A stretch of DNA of 64,000 bases from Methylobacterium sp. Leaf99 (GTDB taxonomy: Bacteria > Pseudomonadota > Alphaproteobacteria > Rhizobiales > Beijerinckiaceae), in assembly GCF_001422375.1 (NCBI RefSeq), contig NZ_LMMU01000001.1, forward strand, positions 434,223-498,222, given 5' to 3'. This document shows, one piece after another, positions 28,577 through 37,841 of this stretch (position 1 is its first letter; every line of letters begins with the position of its first letter). The translations under genes and the position numbers were made by a program. The notes beneath the pieces are model-generated. The model saw only the letters and a list, made by a program, of their open reading frames with translations. It was not told the DNA's origin and searched no databases.

Positions 28577-29549
28577 CGGCGCAGCCGAAGCCGAGGCGGG
28601 CGCCGCGCGCGTCCCAGGCGAGCGCCGTGACGCCGCTGCCCTTCACCGCCGGGCGCACCAGGAGTTCGGATCCGTCGGCGAAGCGCACGAGCAGGATGCA
28701 GCCGTCCTCGTAGCCGATGGCGAGCACGAGGGCCTTGGGGTGGAACGCCACCCGCGAGACCCGGGCCGGGCGCACGCCGCATTCGCGCGGGGCCTTGCCG
28801 GTGGGGCCTTCCTTGGAATCGAACGGCCAGATGATGGCGGCTTCCGCCCCCCCCGTGGCGAGCCAGTCGCCGTCGCCGGACCACGCCACGGAGCGGACCT
28901 TGCCGGGATAGCCCGACATCCGCATGTGGCCCCGGTCGGGCTGGAGGCGCCAGCCGTGCAGGGCGTTCTCCTGCATCGTCGTGACGACGAAGCGGCCGTC
29001 CGGCGACCAGGTCACGTCGATATGCGAGCCCTTCCACTCGACGAAGTCGGGCGCGGTTTCGAGGTTCGGGTACCACAGGGTGGCGCCGTTGTAGTGCGAG
29101 ACGGCGAGGCGATACCCCTTCGGGGCGAAGGCGAGGCCGCGGGCCGTGGACGGCGCGGCGAACACCTTCTCGCGGCCCTTGGCGTCGCGGGCCACGACGT
29201 TGCGGCCGGCGCCGTACGCGATGGCGCCGTCGGGATGGAGGGCGAGCGCATCGATCCAGGCCCCGCCTTTGGCGACGGCCACCTCGACGGCATCCCCGTC
29301 GGGCGAAGTCGCCACCACGCGGCCGTCGTCTCCCCCGGTGACGATCCGGCGTCCATCGCCGGCGGCGACCAGGATGGCGCCGTCCGGGTGTGATTCGATC
29401 CGGCGGACCTCGCCCCGGCCGGCGAGGAGAACGGCGCCGTCGCCGAGCGCCAGGGCCAGGGTGTCCTTCAGCCACACGGCGGCGGTGACGTGGGCCCCGG
29501 CCGCGATGGGGGTGACGTGATCGAGGAGGGAGGGGGCGGTCTCGGCCAT
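28542..29549 (-). CDS. WD40 repeat protein
   Basis: A 335-residue cytoplasmic protein of repeated about 40-residue blades with WSPDGRFVVT, WSGDGDWLATGG, FAPKGYRLAVS and WDARGARLGFG motifs, predicting a seven-bladed beta-propeller. No enzyme domain is attached. Such propellers act as protein-interaction platforms, and the partner is not evident. The ATG at 29549 was preferred over a GTG at 29570 because it begins the usual MAETAPSLLDHVTPI. Confidence 0.85.
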   Translation of the reverse strand: MAETAPSLLDHVTPIAAGAHVTAAVWLKDTLALALGDGAVLLAGRGEVRRIESHPDGAILVAAGDGRRIVTGGDDGRVVATSPDGDAVEVAVAKGGAWIDALALHPDGAIAYGAGRNVVARDAKGREKVFAAPSTARGLAFAPKGYRLAVSHYNGATLWYPNLETAPDFVEWKGSHIDVTWSPDGRFVVTTMQENALHGWRLQPDRGHMRMSGYPGKVRSVAWSGDGDWLATGGAEAAIIWPFDSKEGPTGKAPRECGVRPARVSRVAFHPKALVLAIGYEDGCILLVRFADGSELLVRPAVKGSGVTALAWDARGARLGFGCADGAAGLLTLPG

Positions 29550-29601
29550 CCGGCGGGAATCTCTCGTCACACGGTTTCGATGGGCGCGGGGGCCACGGGC
29601 C

Positions 29602-30270
29602 TCACAGGGCGGGCGCGCCGAAGAACGCGCGCCGCGCCGTCAGGATCGTGGCGACGAGCGCCAGGATACCGGCGATGCCGGCGGGAATGGCCAGGGCATA
29701 CAACGCCAGGCGCCCGTAGGCGACCGTTCCGGCGAGGGACCCGACGAGGAGGGCGAACCACACAACCCCGTCTCCGACCCAGGCGTAGCGGGCCCCGCGC
29801 CGGGCGAGGGCCAAAGCGAGCTTCTGGCCGAAGCTGAACAGTGCGCCGGTGACGAAGGTGGTCCCGGCGCGAAAGCCCTGGACGTGGGACAGGACGGCAT
29901 TCTGCGCGCCCATGGCGAGCGCCAGCATGAGGGACGCGAGCCCCGAATCCGGCGCGGCCACACCGGCCTCGAAGGCGGCGGCGATGATGGCCGCCTCGAA
30001 GCCGAGTATCACCGGCGTGCTCCAGCGCGCAGGGGTCAGGGCCGATAGGGCGCCGCCGCAGATTCCCCCGAGGAGGAAGGCGAGGATGAGCAGGGCCGGC
30101 AACAGGGCGAGGTGGGGCTGGCCGTGCCCGAGGGCCACGGCGAACTGGGTGGTATTGCCGCTCATGAACGAAGTGTAGAGGCCGCCGAGCCGGATGAAGC
30201 CGAGGGCATCGACGTATCCGGCGAGCGCCGTGAGGATCAGGCCGAAGCCGAGGTGCCAGGGCCGCGTCAC
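29602..30270 (-). CDS. DUF1275 (YoaK-type) integral membrane protein
   Basis: A 222-residue protein with six predicted membrane segments. The N-terminal LTALAGYVDALGFIRLGGLYTSFMSGNTTQ is the signature of the DUF1275/YoaK family, and QNAVLSHVQGFRAGTTFVTG is the second repeat. Its function is unknown, perhaps a small-molecule transporter. It is a single-gene unit divergent from the response regulator gene at 30439. Confidence 0.9.
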   Translation of the reverse strand: MTRPWHLGFGLILTALAGYVDALGFIRLGGLYTSFMSGNTTQFAVALGHGQPHLALLPALLILAFLLGGICGGALSALTPARWSTPVILGFEAAIIAAAFEAGVAAPDSGLASLMLALAMGAQNAVLSHVQGFRAGTTFVTGALFSFGQKLALALARRGARYAWVGDGVVWFALLVGSLAGTVAYGRLALYALAIPAGIAGILALVATILTARRAFFGAPAL

Positions 30271-30438
30271 GGGTACCGTCCCTTCGCGTTCACCACCGGG
30301 CCGGCAAGGTTAAAGCTTTGAATACCAAGTCCGCGCAATTGGAGTGAACGCACTCGAACATCGCGCCGCCGCGGTCCGTTGGTTGGGTGATCCGGCACGG
30401 GACCGCGCGTCCCCCGCCGGGTGAGTAGGAGTTGCGTC

Positions 30439-30882
30439 ATGATCCCGTTCGCCTGCGCCGCCCTTGCCTTGCCCGCCTTCACCCTGCCCACCTTCGGCTC
30501 CTGCGGCATCGCCGAGACCGTGCTCGTCGTCGAGGACGAGATCATGGTCTGCGAACTTGCCGCCGAGGCGCTCCTGGAGGAAGGCTATCGCGTTCTCACC
30601 GCCTCCGACGCGGACGAAGCGGAGGGCATCCTGGCCCGTGAGCATGTCGATCTGCTCTTCACCGATATCGATCTGGCCCGCAACACGAACGGCATCGCCC
30701 TGGCCCACCGCGCGCGGCGGGTTCGCCCCGACCTGCCCGTGGTCTATACCTCGGGCGGACGCGGCCACCTCGCCCATGGCGATGCCGTGACGGACTCGGT
30801 GTTCGTGCCCAAGCCCTATCGCCTCAGCGCCCTCGTGGCCCTGGCCAACGACATCCTGCGCTCGCCCGACCACCACGCCTGA
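30439..30882 (+). CDS. Single-domain response regulator
   Basis: A 147-residue receiver domain protein: acidic pair E32-D33 in VVEDE, phospho-acceptor D76 in LLFTDIDL, T104 in VVYTSGG and K125 in FVPKPYRL. No output domain is present, so it should act by protein contact or as a phosphate sink. The start at 30439 is supported by AGGAG 8-12 bases upstream, which leaves an odd hydrophobic N-terminal extension of about 25 residues (ACAALALPAFTLPTF) before the receiver. No kinase is adjacent. Confidence 0.85.
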   Translation: MIPFACAALALPAFTLPTFGSCGIAETVLVVEDEIMVCELAAEALLEEGYRVLTASDADEAEGILAREHVDLLFTDIDLARNTNGIALAHRARRVRPDLPVVYTSGGRGHLAHGDAVTDSVFVPKPYRLSALVALANDILRSPDHHA

Positions 30883-30906
30883 GCGCCAGCCCCCGGACCC
30901 CGCCCC

Positions 30907-31269
30907 ATGCGCAACCTCCTCGCCGCCCTCGCCCTCCTGACCGTCTGCACGGGCGCCGCTTCCGCGTGCGACGTGAAGGCGGCCAAGCTCGAGGAGGCCA
31001 TCGCCGCCAAGAGTCAGCTGCGCGAGGCCGCCAACAAGCAGACCGTGCGCGACCTGCGCACCCTGCGCGACGCGGCCATCGTCCTGGAGACCTACCAGTT
31101 CGGCTCCGAGTGCGAGCGCCTCGTCGAGATCGTCAAGACGCTGGCCGCCAATCCGGCAAAGACCATCGAGCGCGGCGGCGACACCGACGAGGACAAGGCC
31201 GAGGAGGTCCTCGAGACCCGCGAGCCGAAGGCGCCCCCGGCCGAGGCCGCCGCGCCGAAGGCGAACTGA
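30907..31269 (+). CDS. Hypothetical exported protein
   Basis: A 120-residue protein with a signal peptide (LLAALALLTVCTGAASA, cleavage near residue 20) and a short helical mature region with cysteines at the mature N-terminus (SACDVK) and in FGSECERL, which may form a disulfide. The C-terminus is rich in Pro, Ala and Glu. No known domain was recognised. It is 24 bases downstream of the response regulator gene and may be cotranscribed. Confidence 0.7.
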   Translation: MRNLLAALALLTVCTGAASACDVKAAKLEEAIAAKSQLREAANKQTVRDLRTLRDAAIVLETYQFGSECERLVEIVKTLAANPAKTIERGGDTDEDKAEEVLETREPKAPPAEAAAPKAN

Positions 31270-31410
31270 TCACCGACGCCCACCGGCCGTCGCGTCCCGT
31301 GCGGCGGCCGGGGCGCGACGACCGCGCCACGCACGTTCCTCGCACCGTGGTCCGATCCGTCGGATGGCGCGTTGACGGGCGACCGCACAATCCCAAGGAC
31401 AGCGCATCGT

Positions 31411-32490
31411 ATGGCCACGGACATCCTCACCCGCGAGGCGGGCATCGCGCATGCCGCCAACCGGCTCCCCTCCGTGATCGTCGACGACTACAACAGCGAA
31501 TTGAAAGCCGACGACGGGTTCGTCGGTGACAAGGTCTCGAAGAAGGCGTTTCGCGAGATCCTGGAGAGATGGCGGGAGACCCTGCGCAAGGTCGGGCCCG
31601 ATCCGTTCGGCGACAAGCCGAGCGCCGAGCTCAGCAAGAAGGCCCTCGACCGGGCCCTCGAGGGGACCGATCCCCTGACCTCCGGCCTGGTCTTCAGCGC
31701 CATCGAAGATTTCGCCCAGGAACTCGCCGGCGTGGTCCGTCGCTTCCTGCGCCAGAAGGGATGGCGCGACACGGAAGGCCTCGTAGTGGGCGGCGGCTTC
31801 AGCGACAGCCGCGTCGGCCACCTCGCCATCGCCCGGGCGGGCGTGATCCTGCGGGCGGGCGGTCTCGACCTGACCCTGGAGCCGATCCGTCACCATCCCG
31901 ACGAAGCCGGCCTCATCGGCTCGGTTCACCTCGCGCCGGCCTGGATCTTTTCGGGCTACGACAGCCTCCTCGCCGTCGATATCGGCGGCAGCAATATCCG
32001 TGCGGGCGTGGTGGTGACGAACCTGCGCAAGGCGCCCGACCTGTCGCGCAGCGCCGTCTGGCGCTCGGAGATCTGGCGTCATTGCGACGAGGACCCGGCC
32101 CCCAGCCGCGACGCGGCCGTGGACCGGCTCATCGCCATGCTGACGGACCTGATCCGCCGGGCCGAGCGGGCCAATCTCGCCCTGGCGCCCTTCATCGGCA
32201 TCGGCTGCCCGGGCGTGATCGCGGCCGACGGGACCATCGACCGCGGCGGCCAGAACCTCCCCGGCAACTGGGAAGCCGACCATTTCAACCTCGCCGAGCG
32301 CCTCGTCGCGGCGATCCCCCGGGTCGGCGGACACGCCACCATGGTGGTGATGCACAACGACGCCGTCGTGCAGGGCCTGAGCGAGGTACCTCACCGGACC
32401 GACCTGGCCCGCTGGGGCATCCTGACCATCGGTACCGGGCTCGGCAACGCCCGCTTCACCAACCGGAGCGCGGACGAAGTCGGCGCCTAG
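31411..32490 (+). CDS. ROK/glucokinase-like protein with rearranged motif order
   Basis: A 359-residue protein with ROK sugar-kinase motifs, but in an unusual order. The phosphate-1 motif LLAVDIGGSNIRAG, normally at the N-terminus, is near residue 190; GIGCPGVI, HNDAVVQG and the phosphate-2-like ILTIGTGLGNARFTN follow and the protein ends there. The N-terminal 180 residues include EGLVVGGGFSDS, which resembles the C-terminal IVIGGG segment of normal ROK proteins. The CGC zinc motif of the ROK family is absent. AAGGAC lies before the ATG at 31411. Whether it phosphorylates a sugar is unknown. Its stop overlaps that of the convergent DUF2939 gene. Confidence 0.7.
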   Translation: MATDILTREAGIAHAANRLPSVIVDDYNSELKADDGFVGDKVSKKAFREILERWRETLRKVGPDPFGDKPSAELSKKALDRALEGTDPLTSGLVFSAIEDFAQELAGVVRRFLRQKGWRDTEGLVVGGGFSDSRVGHLAIARAGVILRAGGLDLTLEPIRHHPDEAGLIGSVHLAPAWIFSGYDSLLAVDIGGSNIRAGVVVTNLRKAPDLSRSAVWRSEIWRHCDEDPAPSRDAAVDRLIAMLTDLIRRAERANLALAPFIGIGCPGVIAADGTIDRGGQNLPGNWEADHFNLAERLVAAIPRVGGHATMVVMHNDAVVQGLSEVPHRTDLARWGILTIGTGLGNARFTNRSADEVGA

Positions 32491-33143
32491 CGGCCGCGGC
32501 CCGCCCGGGCGAGCTTCTGAGCGATCCGCCCCCGCAGGTCCTCGGGCAGTTCGATGTCGACGAGCCGCCACGTCCATCCGCGCAGGCGCAGGCGCAGGCG
32601 GAACTGTCGAGCCCGCGTCGCTTCGGGCGGCACCGGAATCACCACCGTGCGAAAGCCGCGCATCTGGGAGGAGAGATAGAACGGCACGAGCCGATGCAGA
32701 TTCTCGACGTGCAGTCCGGGCTTCCCGGACTCGCGGCGTCCCGAGGGTGCGACATCGGACGGGGTGACGGGGGACGCTTCGCCCGAGCCGGCCTCGGGCG
32801 GTCCGAGGTCGATGGATTGCGGCCAGCCGTCGTCGAGCAGGTCGACCACCGTCCGGGGCGTCACCAGAGATTCGGCAATGGGGATCGCCAGGGCCACGAG
32901 GGCGTCGGTGACACGCTGGCGCTCGCGCGGTTCTGTGCCGTCCGTGTCGCCGCGTGCCTGGGCGGCGGCGGCCACCTGCCGGATCACCGAGAGCCGCAGG
33001 GTGCGGAAATTGACGTGGCGTTCGACATAGGCCGCATCGTGCGCCTGCACCGCGCGGGCGAGGTCGTAGAGCGCCCAGAACGGCGTCAGGGTGAACACGA
33101 ACCAGGCGAGCGCCAGCACGACGGGAATCGACCACCAGCGCAT
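32487..33143 (-). CDS. DUF2939 domain protein
   Basis: A 218-residue protein anchored by one N-terminal hydrophobic helix (SIPVVLALAWFVFTLTPFWALYDL), followed by the DUF2939 pattern AVQAHDAAYVERHVNFRTLRLSV. The family is exported or membrane-tethered and of unknown function. It overlaps the 3' end of the ROK-like gene by four bases. It lies 41 bases downstream of the rppH stop on the same strand. Confidence 0.8.
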   Translation of the reverse strand: MRWWSIPVVLALAWFVFTLTPFWALYDLARAVQAHDAAYVERHVNFRTLRLSVIRQVAAAAQARGDTDGTEPRERQRVTDALVALAIPIAESLVTPRTVVDLLDDGWPQSIDLGPPEAGSGEASPVTPSDVAPSGRRESGKPGLHVENLHRLVPFYLSSQMRGFRTVVIPVPPEATRARQFRLRLRLRGWTWRLVDIELPEDLRGRIAQKLARAGRGR

Positions 33144-33184
33144 GGGCGGGCGACCTTAGGCGCGAGCCGGAGGAGTGGCGGGGC

Positions 33185-33730
33185 TCACGCCGGGACACAC
33201 CAGTCGGTCAGGCCGCCGAACGCCGCGACGACGCCTTCGTAGACCGGCCGCTTGAACGGCACGATGAGGTCCGGCAGTCCGCCCATGGGCTCCCAGCGCC
33301 AGGCGTCGAACTCGGAGGGGTGGGCACCCCCGCCGGGCGCGGCCACATCGATCTCGCTGTCGTCGCCGAGGAAGCCGAACGCGAACCACTTCTGGGTCTG
33401 CCCGCGGTAGCGGCCCTTCCAGGCCTGCTTCATCACGTCGGGCGGAAGATCGTAGGTGAGCCAGTCGGGAGCTTCGGCGAGCAGCCGGACGGAGCCGGGC
33501 GTGACGTTGGTTTCCTCGTAGAGTTCGCGCAGGGCCGCGTCCTGCGGCGCCTCGCCGGGATCGATTCCACCCTGCGGCATCTGCCAGGCCCGCCCATCGG
33601 CGACATGCTCCGGGCCGGCATCGGCGCGGCGCCGCCCGATGAACACGAGGCCGGTGCGGGCGATCAACGTGATGCCGACGCAGGCGCGGTACGGCAGGTC
33701 GAGGCCGGTGTCGTTCGAAGAGGCTGTCAT
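33185..33730 (-). CDS. rppH: RNA pyrophosphohydrolase (Nudix)
   Basis: A 181-residue Nudix hydrolase with the complete Nudix box from [20 protein letters not shown] through TNV, and the RppH-type [24 protein letters not shown] segment. It converts 5'-triphosphate RNA ends to monophosphate to start RNA decay. The ATG at 33730 begins [19 protein letters not shown], the usual form. It follows the YibQ-type and ctpA genes, a conserved alphaproteobacterial order (envC-ctpA-yibQ-rppH). Confidence 0.94.
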   Translation of the reverse strand: MTASSNDTGLDLPYRACVGITLIARTGLVFIGRRRADAGPEHVADGRAWQMPQGGIDPGEAPQDAALRELYEETNVTPGSVRLLAEAPDWLTYDLPPDVMKQAWKGRYRGQTQKWFAFGFLGDDSEIDVAAPGGGAHPSEFDAWRWEPMGGLPDLIVPFKRPVYEGVVAAFGGLTDWCVPA

Positions 33731-33808
33731 CGGCGCGACCATAGGGCAGGCCGTCCCCGTGCCGCAACGCACGATGGCGGTACCGCGTGACGATTCGTCC
33801 GGTGCTCT

Positions 33809-35011
33809 TCAGGGCGTGGCGCTGGTGAGGCGGGTGCCGGCCGGTCCGCGCAGGGCGACGCTCACGGGCACGAGGCGGATTCCCCTTGCTTCGAGATCCC
33901 GCGACCAGCGCGCGATCCGGTCGATGGTCATCGGCAGGGCGGTGGCCGAGACGAGGACGAACCCCTTGGCGCGCGCCTGCGCCTCGGCCCGGGCGAGTTC
34001 GCGGTCGATGGCCTCGGGCCGGGGCAGTGCGTCGAGGACGATCTCGGCCCGGGCCGTGGGTACCCGAGCCTTGGCGCCGAGGGGGGCGGCGAGGGAGCGC
34101 GGCGAGGTGCCGTCGTCGACGTAGCCGAGACCCCGCGCGGCGACCTCGCGCAGGACCGGCTCGAAGGCGGCGGCATCGCTGGTCAGCTTGGCACCCATGT
34201 AGTTGACGATGCCGATGAACCCCGAAAACCGGCTCATGGCCCAGGCGAGGCGGTCGATGTTCTCCGGGGTCCGGGCGGTGGTGAGCAGGGTTTGCGGTCC
34301 CGGATCGCTGTCGGGATAGTCGAACGGCTCCATGGGCGCCTGGAGCAGGGCCTCGTGCCCGGCCTCGCGGGCGCGGGCGACGGTGCGCTCGAGGTCGCCG
34401 CCATAGGGGGCGAAGGCGAGGCTGACCTCGGGCGGCAGCCGGGTGATGGCGCTGGCGGTGGCGGATTGGCCGATGCCGAGGCCCGAGACCAGGATGGCGA
34501 TGCGTGGGCCGGTGAGACCGGGATCGGGCCGGGCATAGATGTCGAGGGCGCGGACCCGGCCCTCGCCGAGGCGGGGGATGGCGCCATGGCGCCCGCGCTC
34601 GACCAGGCGGGGATCGGGGGCGGAGGCCAGCTTCACGGGCGCGGCATCGGGGACACGGATCACCACCGCCTCGCTCGGTGCGTTGCCGCCGCCAGCCCGC
34701 ACGACGGTGACGCCGGACGCGGTCTCGACCGCATCGGCCGAACGCTGGGCCGCGACGGGTTTTTCGGGTGCCGGGATCGCGGCCACCGGCGCGGGCGACG
34801 GTTCCCGCAAGGCGATGGTGGCGATGGCCACGGGCTCGCCCCCCTGCGGATCGCCGGTGGCGACGAGGATGCTGACGCCTGCGACGACGCCGAGGACCAG
34901 CAGACCCACCGTCATCCTGGGTGTCGGACGCAGGGCGGCCAGCGCTCGAACCCGCTCACCGGAAGTGGGCTTCGCACCGAGCGGCCGGGTCAGGATGTCG
35001 TCGGAGGCCAA
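33809..35011 (-). CDS. Divergent polysaccharide deacetylase (YibQ-type)
   Basis: A 400-residue protein with a cytoplasmic tail, one membrane helix (residues about 34-54, VGLLVLGVVAGVSILVA) and an alanine/proline-rich linker, then a divergent polysaccharide-deacetylase domain from about 160: RIAILVSGLGIG, LPPEVSLAFAPYG, EALLQAPMEPFDYP and FIGIVNYMGAKLTSD. The family belongs to the NodB-like fold but lacks some zinc ligands. It stands in the envC-ctpA cluster, so a role in cell-wall remodelling is likely but unproven. Confidence 0.88.
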   Translation of the reverse strand: MASDDILTRPLGAKPTSGERVRALAALRPTPRMTVGLLVLGVVAGVSILVATGDPQGGEPVAIATIALREPSPAPVAAIPAPEKPVAAQRSADAVETASGVTVVRAGGGNAPSEAVVIRVPDAAPVKLASAPDPRLVERGRHGAIPRLGEGRVRALDIYARPDPGLTGPRIAILVSGLGIGQSATASAITRLPPEVSLAFAPYGGDLERTVARAREAGHEALLQAPMEPFDYPDSDPGPQTLLTTARTPENIDRLAWAMSRFSGFIGIVNYMGAKLTSDAAAFEPVLREVAARGLGYVDDGTSPRSLAAPLGAKARVPTARAEIVLDALPRPEAIDRELARAEAQARAKGFVLVSATALPMTIDRIARWSRDLEARGIRLVPVSVALRGPAGTRLTSATP

Positions 35012-35068
35012 GCTCAGCCGCTTCCCTCAAGGGTGGGGGCGAGATCGGGGGCCGCGTCCCGAACGAGA

Positions 35069-35109
35069 ACGGCCCCCCACGTCGGTTCTGAACCGACATT
35101 GGGGGCCGT
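35069..35109 (-). terminator. Terminator-like hairpin downstream of ctpA
   Basis: Nested inverted repeats in the 137-base gap after ctpA: outer arms ACGGCCCCC / GGGGGCCGT and inner arms GTCGGTT / AACCGAC. On the minus strand it ends in GGCCGTTCTCGTTC, with only a weak U tract. It may end or attenuate ctpA transcription before the deacetylase gene. Confidence 0.55.
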
Positions 35110-35148
35110 CATGGTTAACGTTCCCCTAAGGGACGCATGTCCTCCGGC

Positions 35149-36468
35149 TCAGTTCGGTACGGCCGCCTTCGGCGTGTTGGCCGCACCCTTCTGGATGCCG
35201 CGCAGGAAGTCGAAGGCGGCGGTGAGCTGCTTGTCCTTGGCCGGGTCCGGCGGGACGTAGGCGGAGGATCCGCCGCGCTCCTCCGTATCCTTCTGCTTGA
35301 GGTGGCCCTTGAGGCCGGCCTCGCCCTTCGTCTCGTCCTTGCCCTTCAACTCGTCGGGCACCTCCTGCAGGACCTCCTGGTCCGGCTCGATGCCCTTGGC
35401 CTGGATCGAGCGACCCGACGGCGTGTAGTAGCGCGCCGTGGTCAGGCGCAGCGCCCCGCTGCCGCCCAGCGGAATGATCGACTGCACGGAGCCCTTTCCG
35501 AACGAGCGGGTCCCGAGCACCGTGGCGCGCTTGTGGTCCTGCAGGGCGCCGGCCACGATCTCGGACGCCGAGGCCGATCCGCCATTCACCAACACCACGA
35601 TGGGCTTGCCCTTGGTGAGGTCGCCGGATTTCGCCGAGAACCGCTGGGTCTCGTCGGGGTTTCGGCCGCGCGTCGAGACGATTTCGCCGCGATCGAGGAA
35701 CGCGTCGGAGACCATCACGGCCTGGTCGAGGAGGCCACCGGGGTTGTTGCGCAGGTCGAGGACGTAGCCCTTGAGCTTGTCGGCGCCGATCTCGGTGTTC
35801 AGCTTGTCGATGGCCGCGCGCAGGCCGTCGAAGGTCTGCTCGTTGAACTGGGTCAGGCGGACGTAACCGACATCGCCCTCGGCGCGCGAGCGCACGGGCT
35901 TGATCTTAATGACGTCGCGGTTGAGCACGACCTCGATGGGGTCCTTCGACTCCTTGCGGCTGATCTTGAGCTTGACCGGCGAATTCACCGGACCGCGCAT
36001 CTTGTCGACGGCCTGATTCAGGGTGAGCCCCTGGACCTGATCCTCGTCGATCTGCGTGATCACGTCGTTGGAGAGGATGCCGGCCTTGGAGGCGGGCGTA
36101 TCGTCGATGGGGGTCACGACCTTGATCAGGCCGTCCTCCATGGTGACCTCGATGCCGAGGCCGCCGAACTCGCCGCGCGTCTGCACCTGCATGTCGCGGA
36201 AGCTCTTCGAGTCCATGTAGCTCGAATGCGGATCCAGCGACGTGAGCATGCCGTTCACGGCCGCCTCGATGAGCTTGGCCTCCTCGGGCTTCTCGACGTA
36301 GTCGGTGCGAACCTTCTCGAACACGTCGCCGAACAGGCTGAGCTGACGATAGGTTTCGGCGGACGCCGCCACGGCGCTGGTCCCGGACAGCAGGCGGGTC
36401 TGGGTCGCGACCATGGAGGACCCGACGCCGAGGAACGCGCCGAGGAGAACGAGTGAAACCTTGCGCAT
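35149..36468 (-). CDS. ctpA: S41-family C-terminal processing peptidase
   Basis: A 439-residue periplasmic serine protease: signal sequence (1-30), PDZ domain (about 95-180, GLGIEVTMEDGLIKVVTPIDDTPA) and S41 protease core with the catalytic serine in GGSASASEI and the lysine in SFGKGSVQ. Tail-specific proteases of this type degrade cell-wall hydrolases and other periplasmic proteins. The start overlaps the end of the envC-like gene by one base. The pairing of an EnvC-like LytM protein with CtpA suggests control of amidase activity at division. Confidence 0.94.
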   Translation of the reverse strand: MRKVSLVLLGAFLGVGSSMVATQTRLLSGTSAVAASAETYRQLSLFGDVFEKVRTDYVEKPEEAKLIEAAVNGMLTSLDPHSSYMDSKSFRDMQVQTRGEFGGLGIEVTMEDGLIKVVTPIDDTPASKAGILSNDVITQIDEDQVQGLTLNQAVDKMRGPVNSPVKLKISRKESKDPIEVVLNRDVIKIKPVRSRAEGDVGYVRLTQFNEQTFDGLRAAIDKLNTEIGADKLKGYVLDLRNNPGGLLDQAVMVSDAFLDRGEIVSTRGRNPDETQRFSAKSGDLTKGKPIVVLVNGGSASASEIVAGALQDHKRATVLGTRSFGKGSVQSIIPLGGSGALRLTTARYYTPSGRSIQAKGIEPDQEVLQEVPDELKGKDETKGEAGLKGHLKQKDTEERGGSSAYVPPDPAKDKQLTAAFDFLRGIQKGAANTPKAAVPN

Positions 36469-37841
36469 TATCCGCGAACCTTCTCACTGGGGCTTTTGGC
36501 CCACCAAGGCTCCGGATCGATGGAGCCGCCGTCTTTTCTGAACTCGACGTATAGCATCGGATCGGTGCCGGCCGGGGCCGCACCCGCGCCGCCCTCGCCC
36601 ATGGCCGCCACGGGCTCGCCCGCCAGGACGAACTGGCCGACCTCGACGTCGATCTGATCCATCCCGGCCAGCAGCAGATAGTAGCCATCGCCGGCATTGA
36701 TGATCAAGAGTCGTCCGTACGAGCGAAACTGCCCGGCGAACGACACCCACCCATCGGCCGGAGAGGAAACCACGGCCTTGGGCCGCGTCGTGAGCGAAAT
36801 GCCGCGGGTGGTCCCGCCGTTCCCGTCCGGTTGATTGAAGCCGCGCGTGAGGGCGCCGCTCACGGGCCGGGGCAGATCGCCGCGCGTATCGACGAACCGG
36901 ATCTTGGGGGCGAGACGCGCCGGATCGCGGGCGCCGGCGGCGGCGAAACGCTCCTGGGTGGCGCGCGCGTCGCGGGTCTCGGCCGCCCGGGCCTCGTCCG
37001 CCGCCCGCCGCGCGGAGGCGACCTCGCCTTCCATCCGGTCCAGCAGTTCCTTGAGGCTCCGGGCCTGGACGCCGAGCTCGGCGGTGCGCATGCGCTCGGT
37101 GGCTAGGCCGCCTTCGACCTCCGCCAGGCGCGTGCGCCGGGCGGCGATGAGACCGTTCAGGCGCTGCTGTTCGCGGGCCCAGCCGGCCAGATCGGTCTTC
37201 AGGCCCTCGCGATCGGCGGCGATGAGCCCTTTCAGGCGCACGAGTTCGGTGAGATCGGCGGCCAGAGTCTCGGCCTCGCCGCGCAGTTCGGGCACGACGG
37301 CGCCCAGCAGCATCGAAGTGCGGATGACGGCGAGCACATCCTCGGGCCGCACCAGCACGGCCGGCGGCGGCCGGCGCCCCATGCGCTGCAGGGCCGCCAG
37401 GATCTCGGCGATGACGCCGCGCCGCCCATCGAGAGAGCGCCGGATGGCCGCCTCGGAGGTACCGAGGGTCTTCAGGCGCTCTTCGAGGCGGGTCATCCGG
37501 TCCTCCGTCGCCTGGGCCTGCCGGGCGGCATCGAGGAGGGCGATGTTGAACTTGGCCCGATCACCGCCGATGGAAGCGATCTCGGCCTCCAGCTGAGCCT
37601 TCGCGCCCGTGGACGCGGCCAGCGCCTCCTCGATGCGCCTCAGGTTCTCGGCGCGGCGGTTCTTCTCGTCGAGGGCCTTCTGAATCGCGTCCGGCTCGGC
37701 GACGGCAGCCTTCGCCCCGGACTCCTGTGCGATCGTGGGCGCGGCCATGGACAGGGTGGCCATGCAGACGCCGGTCAGGACCAGGGCACGCGGACCGTGC
37801 CCTCCCCTCTTCGCCGCCGTGCCTGCCCCGCGCGCCGTCAT
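36468..37841 (-). CDS. envC: EnvC-like murein hydrolase activator (degenerate LytM)
   Basis: A 457-residue exported protein: signal peptide (to about residue 45), long coiled coil (about 55-300) and a C-terminal M23/LytM domain (GISLTTRPKAVVSSPADGWVSFAGQFRSYG). The zinc ligands of active M23 peptidases are missing (no HxxxD, and LLLAGM replaces HxH), as in EnvC, which activates AmiA/AmiB amidases rather than cutting murein itself. The ATG at 37841 overlaps the rlmH stop (ATGA), so translation is coupled. Confidence 0.9.
   Translation of the reverse strand: MTARGAGTAAKRGGHGPRALVLTGVCMATLSMAAPTIAQESGAKAAVAEPDAIQKALDEKNRRAENLRRIEEALAASTGAKAQLEAEIASIGGDRAKFNIALLDAARQAQATEDRMTRLEERLKTLGTSEAAIRRSLDGRRGVIAEILAALQRMGRRPPPAVLVRPEDVLAVIRTSMLLGAVVPELRGEAETLAADLTELVRLKGLIAADREGLKTDLAGWAREQQRLNGLIAARRTRLAEVEGGLATERMRTAELGVQARSLKELLDRMEGEVASARRAADEARAAETRDARATQERFAAAGARDPARLAPKIRFVDTRGDLPRPVSGALTRGFNQPDGNGGTTRGISLTTRPKAVVSSPADGWVSFAGQFRSYGRLLIINAGDGYYLLLAGMDQIDVEVGQFVLAGEPVAAMGEGGAGAAPAGTDPMLYVEFRKDGGSIDPEPWWAKSPSEKVRG

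Noticed and set aside
35115..35129. A TTAA-N7-CTAA sequence resembling a CtrA box
   Set aside because: One base differs from the consensus and it lies about 100 bases from the nearest start inside a terminator region; expected by chance.
36468..37841. Possible loss of function of the LytM protein because the zinc ligands are missing
   Set aside because: Lack of these ligands is normal for EnvC-type activators.
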